Positions 28,296 to 35,708 of a stretch of DNA of 45,342 nt are shown one piece after another. Each line of letters starts with the position of its first letter. Positions within the stretch are counted from its first letter, which is position 1. The position numbers and the translations under genes are program-made. The DNA is from Streptomyces sp. UW30 (GTDB lineage: Bacteria; Actinomycetota; Actinomycetes; Streptomycetales; Streptomycetaceae), in NCBI RefSeq assembly GCF_008042075.1, contig NZ_RDBN01000005.1:282549-327890 (forward strand), written 5' to 3'. Under the pieces are notes generated by a model. The model saw nothing but the letters and a program-made list of their open reading frames with translations. It was not told the origin of the DNA and searched no databases.

Positions 28296-29323
28296 GGACA
28301 CGGTTGGTCAGCGCCCCAAAGGGGCGCGGGGAACTGCGCGACCAGCCACGACGGCGCGGCAGACGCCCAACGACCCATCGCGGCACTTTCGTCGTCCGCC
28401 GCCTCCTCCTCGGCGCAGCCCAAACCGTGGCCGTCGTACTGCTCGTCTTCGCGCTCACCGAGGCGCTGCCGGGCGACGCGGCGGTCGCCCTGGCCGGCGA
28501 CCAGCCGGACCCCGCGCGCATCGCCGCCATCCGCGAGGCCATGGACCTGGACCGGCCGGCACACGAGCGGCTGGCCGACTGGACGACGGGCCTGCTGCAC
28601 GGCGATTTCGGCACCTCCCTGACCTCCGGCCGCCCGGTCACCCAGTACCTCGCCGACGGATTCGGACCGACCCTGATCCTCGCCACCCTCACCCTCGCCC
28701 TCCTCGTCCCGCTCGGCTTCGGCCTCGGTGTACTCGCCGCCCGCCACGAGGGACGGCTCGTCGACCGGCTGGTCAGCTCGGTGACGCTGGCCGTCTACGC
28801 CGTCCCCGAATTCGCCCTCGGGGTACTGCTGGTGACCGTCCTCGCCCTGAAACTGGCCTGGCTGCCGCCGACAGCCGTCGGCCACGGCACCGACCTGCTC
28901 GCCCAACCGGCGGTGCTGGTCCTGCCCGTGCTGGTCCTGCTGTCCCGCCCGGTGTGCTCCCTGTCCCGCCTGGTGCGGGCCGGCATGGTCGACGCCCTCG
29001 CCTCCCCCTACGCCGCCCACGCCCGCCGCTACGGCGTCCCCGGCGCCCGCGTCCGCTACGCCCACGCCCTGCCGAACGCGCTCGCCCCGGCCGTGCAGCA
29101 ACTCGCCCGCACCGTCGACTGGTTGCTGTGCGGCGTGATCGTCGTAGAGGCCCTCTTCGTGATCCCGGGCCTCGGGACGGTGCTCCTCAACGCCGTGGCC
29201 GAACGCGACGTGCCGGTGGTGCAGGGGCTGGCCGTGGTGTTCGGCGTGCTGACGGTCGTGCTCAACCTCGGCGCCGACCTGGTGGCCCACCGGCTCACGC
29301 CCCGCGCGGGGGTGGCGGCATGA
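28292..29323 (+). CDS. ABC permease 1 (OppB/NikB type)
   Basis: This 343-aa protein has the six-helix OppB layout: FVVRRLLLGAAQTVAVVLLV, a long periplasmic segment (LPGDAAVALAGDQPDPARIA, LHGDFGTSLTSGRPVTQYL), the permease core with LVRAGMVDALASPYAAHARR as the EAA-like coupling motif and VEALFVIPGLGTVLLNAVAE. GTG 28292 overlaps the SBP stop. The first 35 residues (SAPKGRGELRDQPRRRGRR) are translated from a streptomycete intergenic palindromic repeat (28309-28354), so the native N-terminus was probably closer to residue 35, but no better start is visible. It is likely to work with permease 2 and the double ATPase downstream. Confidence 0.88.
   Translation: MRTRLVSAPKGRGELRDQPRRRGRRPTTHRGTFVVRRLLLGAAQTVAVVLLVFALTEALPGDAAVALAGDQPDPARIAAIREAMDLDRPAHERLADWTTGLLHGDFGTSLTSGRPVTQYLADGFGPTLILATLTLALLVPLGFGLGVLAARHEGRLVDRLVSSVTLAVYAVPEFALGVLLVTVLALKLAWLPPTAVGHGTDLLAQPAVLVLPVLVLLSRPVCSLSRLVRAGMVDALASPYAAHARRYGVPGARVRYAHALPNALAPAVQQLARTVDWLLCGVIVVEALFVIPGLGTVLLNAVAERDVPVVQGLAVVFGVLTVVLNLGADLVAHRLTPRAGVAA
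28309..28354 (+). repeat. Streptomycete dispersed palindromic repeat in a gene start
   Basis: The hairpin GCGCCCC-AAA-GGGGCGC (28311-28327), followed by GGGGAACTGCGCGACCAGCC, is a short repeat that I remember as abundant between genes in Streptomyces genomes. Here it lies within the first codons of the permease gene and separates it from the SBP gene by structure rather than distance. Such a hairpin can lower expression of the downstream genes relative to the binding protein. Confidence 0.65.
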
Positions 29324-30114
29324 CCAGGCATCGCCGCTTCGCGCTCGGCCTCGCCGTCGTCGCAATCCCGCTCGCACTCGCCCTCCTCGGACCCCTCTTC
29401 GCCGGCGCCCCCGGCCCCCGCGCCACCTCCTTCACCCTTGGCGACGGCCACTGGTTCGGCACCGATTTCGTGGGCCGTGACGTCCGGCGACAGGTGCTGC
29501 TGGGCGGCCGTACGGTCGTGGTCACCGCCCTGGCCGCGACCGCGCTCGCCTATCTGGTCGCCGTCCCGGTCGCGCTCGCGAGCGCGCTCACCCGGCTGCG
29601 GTGGCTGGAGGACCTGCTGATGCGGCCGCTGGACGTGCTGCTCGCCGTGCCGTCGCTGCTGCTGATCCTGCTGGTGGCCGCCGTGCTGTCGCCGGGCGCG
29701 GTGGGGCTCGCGCTGCTCGTGGCGCTGGTCAACGTGCCCGACGCCGCCCGGATCGTGCGGGCCGCGGCGGGGGAGGCGGCCGCACGCCCGGCCGTCGAGG
29801 CGCTGCGCATGCAGGGCGAGACCCGGTGGCGGATCGCTGTCGGCTACGTCGGCCGGTCGGCGCTGCGCACCCTCGCCGCCGACGCCGGGATCCGGCTGAC
29901 CGGTGTGCTGTACCTGGTGTCGACGGCCGCGTTCCTCGGCGTAGGCGTCGCGCCGGACGCCGCCGACTGGGCGGTCATGGTCGACCGCAACCGCACCGGC
30001 CTGCTGGTGCAGCCCTGGGCCGTGGTGGTGCCCGCACTGCTGATCGTGGCGCTGACGATGGGCACGAACCTGCTCTTCGACGCCGCGCTGGAGAAGAAGG
30101 AGCGACGCCCGTGA
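29320..30114 (+). CDS. ABC permease 2 (OppC/NikC type)
   Basis: This 264-aa OppC-like permease has an N-terminal helix (FALGLAVVAIPLALALLGPL), the family's periplasmic signature HWFGTDFVGRDVRRQVLLGG, then the core helices with LMRPLDVLLAVPSLLLILLV and the coupling motif EALRMQGETRWRIAVGYVGR, and a C-terminal ALTMGTNLLFDAALEKKERRP. It is shorter than the usual 290-300 aa but all blocks are present. ATGA overlaps join it to permease 1, and GTGA to the ATPase gene. It forms the heterodimeric channel with permease 1. Confidence 0.9.
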   Translation: MTRHRRFALGLAVVAIPLALALLGPLFAGAPGPRATSFTLGDGHWFGTDFVGRDVRRQVLLGGRTVVVTALAATALAYLVAVPVALASALTRLRWLEDLLMRPLDVLLAVPSLLLILLVAAVLSPGAVGLALLVALVNVPDAARIVRAAAGEAAARPAVEALRMQGETRWRIAVGYVGRSALRTLAADAGIRLTGVLYLVSTAAFLGVGVAPDAADWAVMVDRNRTGLLVQPWAVVVPALLIVALTMGTNLLFDAALEKKERRP

Positions 30115-31685
30115 GCCCTGGCCCCGTTGAAGGAGGGGCGCCCGTGAGCCTTGGCCCCGTCGTCGAGATCCGCGACCTGCGCGTGGAGATCGACGGTCGG
30201 GTGATCGTCGACGGAGTCGACCTGAGGGTGCTGCCCGGCAGGGTCACCGCCCTGGTCGGTGCCTCCGGCAGCGGGAAGACCACCACCGGGCTCGCCCTGC
30301 TGGGCGAGTACCCGCCGGGCGCCCGCGTCACGGGCGAGGTACGGCGAGCCGACAACGGCCCTGTCGGCTACGTCCCCCAGCACCCCGCCGCCGTCCTCAA
30401 CCCGGCCCGCCGGGTCGGCGCCCTCCTCGACGACATCGCCCGCCCCCAGGTCCGTCACCTGCCGCGCCCGCAGCGCCGTACGGCAGCCCGCGCGCTGGTC
30501 CTGCGTGCCCTGGACGACGCCCAACTCGCGGACGCCGAGGCGCTGTTGCGTAGGCATCCGCACCAGCTCTCCGGCGGCCAGCAGCAACGCGTCGTCCTCG
30601 CCCAGGCCCTGCTGCTCGGCGCCCGCGTCATCGTCGCCGACGAGCCCACCACCGGGCAGGACGCGCTGACCAAGGCCCGTATCGTCGAGCAACTGGCGGC
30701 GGTCGCGGCACGCGGCATCGCGGTCGTGCTGCTCAGCCACGACCTCGACGTGGTGCGCGCTCTCGCCGACGAGGTCCTCGTCCTGCGCGCGGGCCGGGTC
30801 GTCGAGTCGGGGCCGGCGGCGCGGCTGTGGGCGGAGCCCCGGCACGAGTGGACCCGCCGACTGCTCGACGAACAGCGCACGGCCCCGCCGGACGGTTCGG
30901 GCGCCGCCCGGAGTCAACCGGTGCTGTCCGTCCGGGACTTGACCGCCGTACACGATCGCCGGACCGTCGTGCTGCGCGCCCCGCGCCTCGTCCTGCACCC
31001 CGGTGAGTGTCTCGCCGTCGTCGGCCGCTCCGGCAGCGGCAAGACCACGCTCGCCCGCTGCCTCGCGGGCCTGCACCGTGACCACGACGGCGAGATCCTG
31101 CTCGACGGCACACCGCTCCCGCGCAGCCTGCGCCACCGCAGCCGCGCCCAACTCGCCGCCGTGCAGTACGTCTTCCAGGACGCCCGTGCCGCGTTCGACG
31201 AGCACCGTCCCGTGCTGGACCAGGTGGCCCGCACGGCGATACGGCTGCACGGCGCCGGTGAACGGGCCGCGACGGACGAGGCGACAGCCACTCTCCAGCG
31301 CCTCGGCCTGCCGCAGGGGCCGGCCCGGCGCCGCCCCGGCGAGCTCTCCGGCGGCGAACTCCAGCGCGCCGCCCTGGCCCGCGCCCTGCTCGCCCGCCCT
31401 CGCGTGCTGATCTGCGACGAGGTCACCTCCGGCCTGGACACGGTCACCCGGCGCGGCATTCTCGACGTCCTCGCGGGACTGGCACGCGAGGAGGACGGCC
31501 CGGCGCTCGTCCTCGTCACCCACGACCTGGACACCGCGCGCCTGGCGCACCGCATCGCCGTACTGGACGCGGGGGAGATCGTCGAACAGGGGGCGGCGCA
31601 GCGGATCCTGACGGTTCCTCAGCACCCGTTCAGTGTCTCTCTCCTGCGGACGACCGAGCGCCTGGCGGCAGGGGTCCGTGACTGA
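30111..31685 (+). CDS. Fused double ABC ATPase (OppD-OppF / NikD-NikE type)
   Basis: This 524-aa protein has two complete nucleotide-binding domains. Domain 1 (about 18-260) has Walker A GASGSGKTT (about 50), signature LSGGQQQRV and Walker B VIVADEPTTGQD with H-loop LLSHDLD. Domain 2 (about 270-520) has Walker A GRSGSGKTT (about 305), LSGGELQRA and VLICDEVTSGLD with VTHDLD. The fusion replaces separate OppD and OppF. The 5' end carries a 33-bp duplication giving two SD/GTG starts, 30111 and 30144. GTG 30111 overlaps the permease stop, and 30144 has AAGGAGGGG in front. Either gives a full protein. It ends the operon and is followed by a strong hairpin. Confidence 0.92.
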   Translation: MSPGPVEGGAPVSLGPVVEIRDLRVEIDGRVIVDGVDLRVLPGRVTALVGASGSGKTTTGLALLGEYPPGARVTGEVRRADNGPVGYVPQHPAAVLNPARRVGALLDDIARPQVRHLPRPQRRTAARALVLRALDDAQLADAEALLRRHPHQLSGGQQQRVVLAQALLLGARVIVADEPTTGQDALTKARIVEQLAAVAARGIAVVLLSHDLDVVRALADEVLVLRAGRVVESGPAARLWAEPRHEWTRRLLDEQRTAPPDGSGAARSQPVLSVRDLTAVHDRRTVVLRAPRLVLHPGECLAVVGRSGSGKTTLARCLAGLHRDHDGEILLDGTPLPRSLRHRSRAQLAAVQYVFQDARAAFDEHRPVLDQVARTAIRLHGAGERAATDEATATLQRLGLPQGPARRRPGELSGGELQRAALARALLARPRVLICDEVTSGLDTVTRRGILDVLAGLAREEDGPALVLVTHDLDTARLAHRIAVLDAGEIVEQGAAQRILTVPQHPFSVSLLRTTERLAAGVRD

Positions 31686-31749
31686 GCCGACCTCCGGGCG
31701 CCTTCGCTGAGGAGACGGGAAGGCCTCGGCGAACGGCCCGGAGGTCGGC
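31686..31749. terminator. Long two-step hairpin, bidirectional terminator
   Basis: GCCGACCTCCGGGC (31686-31699) pairs perfectly with 31736-31749. Within the loop, TTCGCTGAGG (31703-31712) pairs with CCTCGGCGAA (31723-31732) except for one G-T. It lies between convergent genes, so it can stop transcription from both sides. No U-tract follows. Confidence 0.8.
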
Positions 31750-31764
31750 GGCTGTGGGCCGCGC

Positions 31765-32472
31765 CTACGACCTGCTCGGCAGGTGGCGGCGGCGCGGACG
31801 GGCGGTGGCCCGGGCGAGCAGGACGTGGATCTGACGCACCGCGTCGCCCGGGTGGGTGGCGGCGGTGGCGAAGGGCAGACGCGTGTCGTGGTGGGAGTCC
31901 GGAGTCTGCGACCGCAGCACCAGGCCGTGCCGGTCGAGCCGCAGCGGCCGTACGTCGCTCGCGCCGAGCTGCTGCCGGGCCGGGAGCAGCCGGGCGAGCG
32001 GGGCGACGGTGTCGGCGTGGGCCGCGTCCAGCCGGGCCAGCATCTCCGCCTCGTGGGTGGCCAGCGGGTCCGGCGAGGCGAGGGTCAGCTCGTCGAGGCC
32101 GATGACGGCCGTCCCGTCGTCGTCCGTGAGCACGGCGCGGGCCGGATGGAACACCAGGGTCTTCGGGCCGAGCGCGGTCAGCCGGCCGCCCAGCGTCAAC
32201 CGGGCACGCACCCGCTCACGTACGGCGACGGGGGCGACGTCGGTGAACTCGACCAGGGCGGTCAGGTCACCGTGGGGCGCCACCGCGAGCTCGGCGGCCA
32301 GGTCGCCGTCCGACGGGTTGTGCAGAAGCAGCCGTGCGGCGGCGTCCACGGTGTGCAGGCCGATCAGTTCGACGCGTTGGCCGTTCGTGGTGACGGTCAG
32401 CGAGCCGGCCGCCGAGAGCACCGAGCGGGCACGCTCGGCGGGCGTAGGCTCAGAGCAGACGGCAGCAGGCAT
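31765..32472 (-). CDS. DUF2470 domain protein, iron-regulated
   Basis: This 235-aa protein begins PAAVCSEPTPAERARSVLSA (helical), goes through beta-rich segments (LTVTTNGQRVELIGLHTVDA; GDLTALVEFTDVAPVAVRER), and ends with a DUF2470-like part (LASPDPLATHEAEMLARLDA, AHADTVAPLARLL, VRPLRLDRHGLVLRSQTP). DUF2470 occurs in the HugZ-type haem-degrading family and its relatives. An iron box lies 27 bp upstream (32499-32517), so it is expected to be expressed under iron starvation. ATG 32472 is chosen. It is convergent to the operon ending at 31685. Confidence 0.78.
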   Translation of the reverse strand: MPAAVCSEPTPAERARSVLSAAGSLTVTTNGQRVELIGLHTVDAAARLLLHNPSDGDLAAELAVAPHGDLTALVEFTDVAPVAVRERVRARLTLGGRLTALGPKTLVFHPARAVLTDDDGTAVIGLDELTLASPDPLATHEAEMLARLDAAHADTVAPLARLLPARQQLGASDVRPLRLDRHGLVLRSQTPDSHHDTRLPFATAATHPGDAVRQIHVLLARATARPRRRHLPSRS

Positions 32473-32498
32473 GGAGACCTCTCCAACACGGGGTCGAC

Positions 32499-32517
32499 TT
32501 AGGTAAGCCTAACCTTA
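32499..32517. promoter_or_regulatory. DmdR/IdeR-type iron box
   Basis: TTAGGTAAGCCTAACCTTA agrees with the streptomycete iron-box consensus (TTAGGTTAGSCTAACCTAA as I recall it) at 17 or more of 19 positions. It is placed to repress the minus-strand DUF2470 gene, and also lies beyond the 3' end of the gene at 32536. Confidence 0.85.
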
Positions 32518-32535
32518 TCTCTTCCGTCTCTGTGT

Positions 32536-33903
32536 TCACCACCCCGTCAGCACCAGGTGATTGACGAGCAGCGCGAGCACGGCCTGCCCCGCGAGCCAGG
32601 CGCGCGGTCGCGGCAGGAACGCGCAGGCGGGCAGCAGCCACAGCGCGAACGGCAGCCAGATCCGCTCCGTCTCCGCCTTGCTCATCCCGGACAGGTCGGC
32701 GACCAGCATCGCGGCCAGCGCCCCCAGCACGAGCACACCGAGACGGAACGCGGCCGTACCTTCCCGCCGGAGCACCACGGCCCCGGTCCGCCGCAGCCCC
32801 GCCGCCGTCGCCAACCCCACCACCAGCACCTGGCAGGCGAGGTTGGCCCACACCCAGTAGGCCTGCGGTCGGGTGCCGCCGGCGCCCTGGTTGTAGCGGG
32901 TGACCAGCAGGTCGTACGCCTCCCACCAGAAGAAGCCCAGTGCCGTGAACACGAGCGGCACGACCACGAAACCCGCCAGCGCGAAGGGGAGGGGCCGGAT
33001 GCGCTCGGAGCCCAGCAGAAGGACGGCCGCGGCGATCACGACGAAGAGCGTCAGGCCGTACGACAGATAGACGGTGAGGCCGAACAGCAGGCCGGAGGCG
33101 AGGCCGGTCCGGCGCGGCCGGTGACCTGTCACCGCGAGCGCGAGCAGCGCCACCGCCCAGGCCGCGACCGCCGCGAAGTAGCCGTCCGCGGAGGTCCCCA
33201 TCCACACCGCGGCCGGAGCCGGCACCAGGAACGGCGCGGCGCGGCGGGCGAGCTTCTCGTCGGCGAGGGTGCGGATGGTGACCAGGATGCCCAGCGCCGC
33301 GGTCGCCCCGACGGTGATGCACCAGACGCCGGCCCACGCGCCGCCGCCCAGCCCGATGCGGTCGAGGTAGACGAAGGTGAGCGTGGCCGCCGGGGGATGC
33401 CCGGCGATGTGCGGGGGCCAGTGCTCCGGCGAGGCGCCGACCACGATGTGCTCGGTGAAGTGCCGCAGCGTCGCGGGGATGTCCCGGAAGTCGTCGATGA
33501 CCTGGAGATACTCGTACCGTGTCGTCAGCCTGCGGGCGATGCCGCGCTGCCAGCCGTCGATCAGCGCGAGTGAGAAGGTCCAGGCCGTGCCCGCACCCCA
33601 GACGGCGAGCAGCAGCCGCCGCCAGGGCAGCCGGGCGGCCAGGGCGGGGCCGTACGCCACCACGGCGACCGCGACGGCGACGGCCGCCGGGGTTCCCGGG
33701 CCGACGTGAGGTCCCCAGTCGCCCAGGAGCGGTGGCCAGTTGACGAAGAGGGTGCCGTCCCGATGCTCGATCACGGTGCCGACCACGGCGGCGGTCACGA
33801 AGAGCAGGGCGGCGGCCGCGGCGGCGTACAGATCGCGGCGGAGGTCCCGGCGGGCGGCGGGGCGGGTGTCGGCCGGGGCCTCGGGCAGAAGATCGCTGGT
33901 CAC
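32536..33903 (-). CDS. GT-C-like multi-pass membrane protein
   Basis: This 455-aa protein has about 11 predicted membrane helices (for example LYAAAAAALLFVTAAVVGTV; AGVWCITVGATAALGILVTI; SGLLFGLTVYLSYGLTLFVV; FALAGFVVVPLVFTALGFFW). A large extracytoplasmic loop follows the second helix pair (TRYEYLQVIDDFRDIPATLR, HFTEHIVVGASPEHWPPHIA, GHPPAATLTFVYLDR). Acidic and His-rich loop residues of this kind occur in polyprenyl-phosphate-sugar-dependent (GT-C) mannosyltransferases of actinobacteria, so cell-envelope glycosylation is plausible. No direct motif fixes the activity. The stop lies 19 bp beyond the iron box, so it ends opposite to the regulated gene. It is divergent from the Mo-oxidoreductase. 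Confidence 0.75.
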   Translation of the reverse strand: MTSDLLPEAPADTRPAARRDLRRDLYAAAAAALLFVTAAVVGTVIEHRDGTLFVNWPPLLGDWGPHVGPGTPAAVAVAVAVVAYGPALAARLPWRRLLLAVWGAGTAWTFSLALIDGWQRGIARRLTTRYEYLQVIDDFRDIPATLRHFTEHIVVGASPEHWPPHIAGHPPAATLTFVYLDRIGLGGGAWAGVWCITVGATAALGILVTIRTLADEKLARRAAPFLVPAPAAVWMGTSADGYFAAVAAWAVALLALAVTGHRPRRTGLASGLLFGLTVYLSYGLTLFVVIAAAVLLLGSERIRPLPFALAGFVVVPLVFTALGFFWWEAYDLLVTRYNQGAGGTRPQAYWVWANLACQVLVVGLATAAGLRRTGAVVLRREGTAAFRLGVLVLGALAAMLVADLSGMSKAETERIWLPFALWLLPACAFLPRPRAWLAGQAVLALLVNHLVLTGW

Positions 33904-34017
33904 GTCTCAGACGCTAGGACGCCCGGGGTGCGCCGGACGCGTGACGGGCGCGGACGTCAGAGATTCGTCATGGTTCACAGCGGCTTTGCGGGCCCCGCAT
34001 CGGCCTACGGTCGTCGC

Positions 34018-35241
34018 ATGGCTCGGTCTCCCTTCTCTCCCTCCTTCTGGCGCAGCCCGCTGCGCGGCCCCTGGCTCACCTCGGTCCTCGGCGTCGTCCT
34101 GCTCGTCGGGATCACGGTGCTGTTCGTCACGGGGCTGGTGTCGTACGCCGCCTACAACCCGAACCTGTCGCCGGTGAACGACAAGACCCCGGACAAGGGG
34201 ATCCTCGGCTTCTACCTCTTCTCCTGGTCGACCGACCCGCACTGGCTGTACCGGCTCAACCAGGGCATCCACGTCACGCTCGGCATCACCCTGATCCCCG
34301 TGCTGCTGGCCAAGCTGTGGTCGGTGATCCCGAGGCTCTTCACCCTGCCGCCGGCGCGGTCCCTCGCGCACGCGCTGGAGCGGATCTCGCTGCTGCTCCT
34401 GGTCGGGGGCGCGCTGTTCGAGTTCGTGACGGGCGTGCTCAACGTCCAGCTGGACTACATCTTCCCCGGCTCCTTCTACACGCTGCACTTCTACGGGGCG
34501 TGGGTCTTCATCGCCGCGTTCGTCGCGCACGCCGTGCTGAAGACGCCCATGGCCTGGCGCAATCTGCGCCAACTGCGCGAGGAGAAGAACGACCTGGTCC
34601 CGCCGAACCCCGCCGAGCCGACCGTCTCGCGACGCGGCGCCCTGTGGTTCGTGGGCGGCGGTTCACTGCTTCTCTTCCTCACGACCGTCGGGCAGAACTT
34701 CGACGTGCTGCGCCGGACCGCCCTCCTCGCCCCGCACGGCGGCGCCGAACCGGGCAACGGCCCGAACGGCTTCCAGATCAACAAGACGGCCGCGTACGCC
34801 GGCATCCGCGACGCCGACACCAGCGAGGAGGCGTGGCGGCTGGTGGTCGTCGGCCGGGACGGGCGGACGGTCCGCCTCAGCCGCGCCGACCTGCTCGCCA
34901 TGCCCCTGCACAGCGCGGCGCTGCCCATCGCCTGCGTGGAGGGCTGGTCGACCTCGGACCAGTGGTGGCGCGGGGTACGGCTGCGGGACCTGGCGGCGCT
35001 CGTCGGATACGAGGGTGATCCGCCGGACGTACTGGTCGAGTCGCTCCAGCAGCGCGGCGCCTTCCGCCGGGCCGCGATGCGCGCCAACCAGGTCGCCGAC
35101 TCCCGCTCCCTGCTGGCCCTGTCCGTCAACGGCGAGGACCTGACCCCCGACCACGGCTACCCGGCGCGGATCATCGTGCCCGCCGCGCCCGGTGTGCTGA
35201 ACACCAAGTGGGTGGCGCGGATGACGTTCGGAGACCTGTGA
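34018..35241 (+). CDS. Membrane-anchored molybdopterin oxidoreductase (sulfite-oxidase type)
   Basis: This 407-aa protein has an N-terminal membrane part with about five helices: residues 18-45 (PWLTSVLGVVLLVGITVLFV), 85-105, 118-140, 155-178, and 205-225, the last after SRRGALWFVGGGSLLLFL. A soluble oxidoreductase Moco domain of the sulfite-oxidase/YedY kind follows. The Mo-ligating Cys is C306 in ALPIACVEGWSTSDQWW, followed by RGVRLRDLAALVG and the C-terminal GYPARIIVPAAPGVLNTKWV. The N-terminal helices may be a cytochrome-b-like quinol anchor (several His in helices). Start ATG 34018; MVHSGFAG at 33970 is less likely. It is coupled to the next membrane gene. Confidence 0.88.
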   Translation: MARSPFSPSFWRSPLRGPWLTSVLGVVLLVGITVLFVTGLVSYAAYNPNLSPVNDKTPDKGILGFYLFSWSTDPHWLYRLNQGIHVTLGITLIPVLLAKLWSVIPRLFTLPPARSLAHALERISLLLLVGGALFEFVTGVLNVQLDYIFPGSFYTLHFYGAWVFIAAFVAHAVLKTPMAWRNLRQLREEKNDLVPPNPAEPTVSRRGALWFVGGGSLLLFLTTVGQNFDVLRRTALLAPHGGAEPGNGPNGFQINKTAAYAGIRDADTSEEAWRLVVVGRDGRTVRLSRADLLAMPLHSAALPIACVEGWSTSDQWWRGVRLRDLAALVGYEGDPPDVLVESLQQRGAFRRAAMRANQVADSRSLLALSVNGEDLTPDHGYPARIIVPAAPGVLNTKWVARMTFGDL

Positions 35242-35708
35242 TGCGACGCCCCCAGCTCATTCCGGTCGGCAGCCCCCTCCAAATCCTCCTCCTCGCCTGC
35301 TCGTTCGCGCTCGCCGGATACGCGGGGGTGCGGCTGCTGGAGGGGGACTGGTTCGAGGTCGCGCTGTGGTTCGTGGGCGCGGCGATCGTGCACGACCTCG
35401 TCCTGGTGCCGCTGTACGGGGCGGCGGACCAGGCACTCCTACGAGGCTTCGAGGCCGTCGACCGCCGGAGCTGGATGCCGTACGTCCGCGTCCCCGCCGC
35501 GCTCTCGTTGCTGCTCCTGCTGGTCTGGTTCCCCCTGATCACGGGCCGCGTGGCGGACCGCTACGCCCGCGCCACCGCCCTGAACCCAGACGGCTTCCTG
35601 GCCCGCTGGCTGCTGATCACGGCGGTGCTCTTCGGCGGCTCGGCGGTGCTGCTCGCGCTCAGCCGATGGCGATCCGGGGGTGGGCGGCGGGCGTCATCCA
35701 GCTCATGA
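35241..35708 (+). CDS. Membrane protein partner of the Mo-oxidoreductase
   Basis: This 155-aa protein has four hydrophobic segments (LQILLLACSFALAGYAGVRL; WFEVALWFVGAAIVHDLVLV; AALSLLLLLVWFPLITGRVA; LITAVLFGGSAVLLALSRW) and a basic/Ser tail. I do not recognise the family. Its ATG directly overlaps the TGA of the Mo-enzyme gene (TGATG), so the two are translationally coupled. The last 50 bp overlap the end of the convergent L,D-transpeptidase gene. It may be an accessory anchor or electron-transfer subunit, but no heme-binding motif is clear. Confidence 0.75.
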   Translation: MRRPQLIPVGSPLQILLLACSFALAGYAGVRLLEGDWFEVALWFVGAAIVHDLVLVPLYGAADQALLRGFEAVDRRSWMPYVRVPAALSLLLLLVWFPLITGRVADRYARATALNPDGFLARWLLITAVLFGGSAVLLALSRWRSGGGRRASSSS

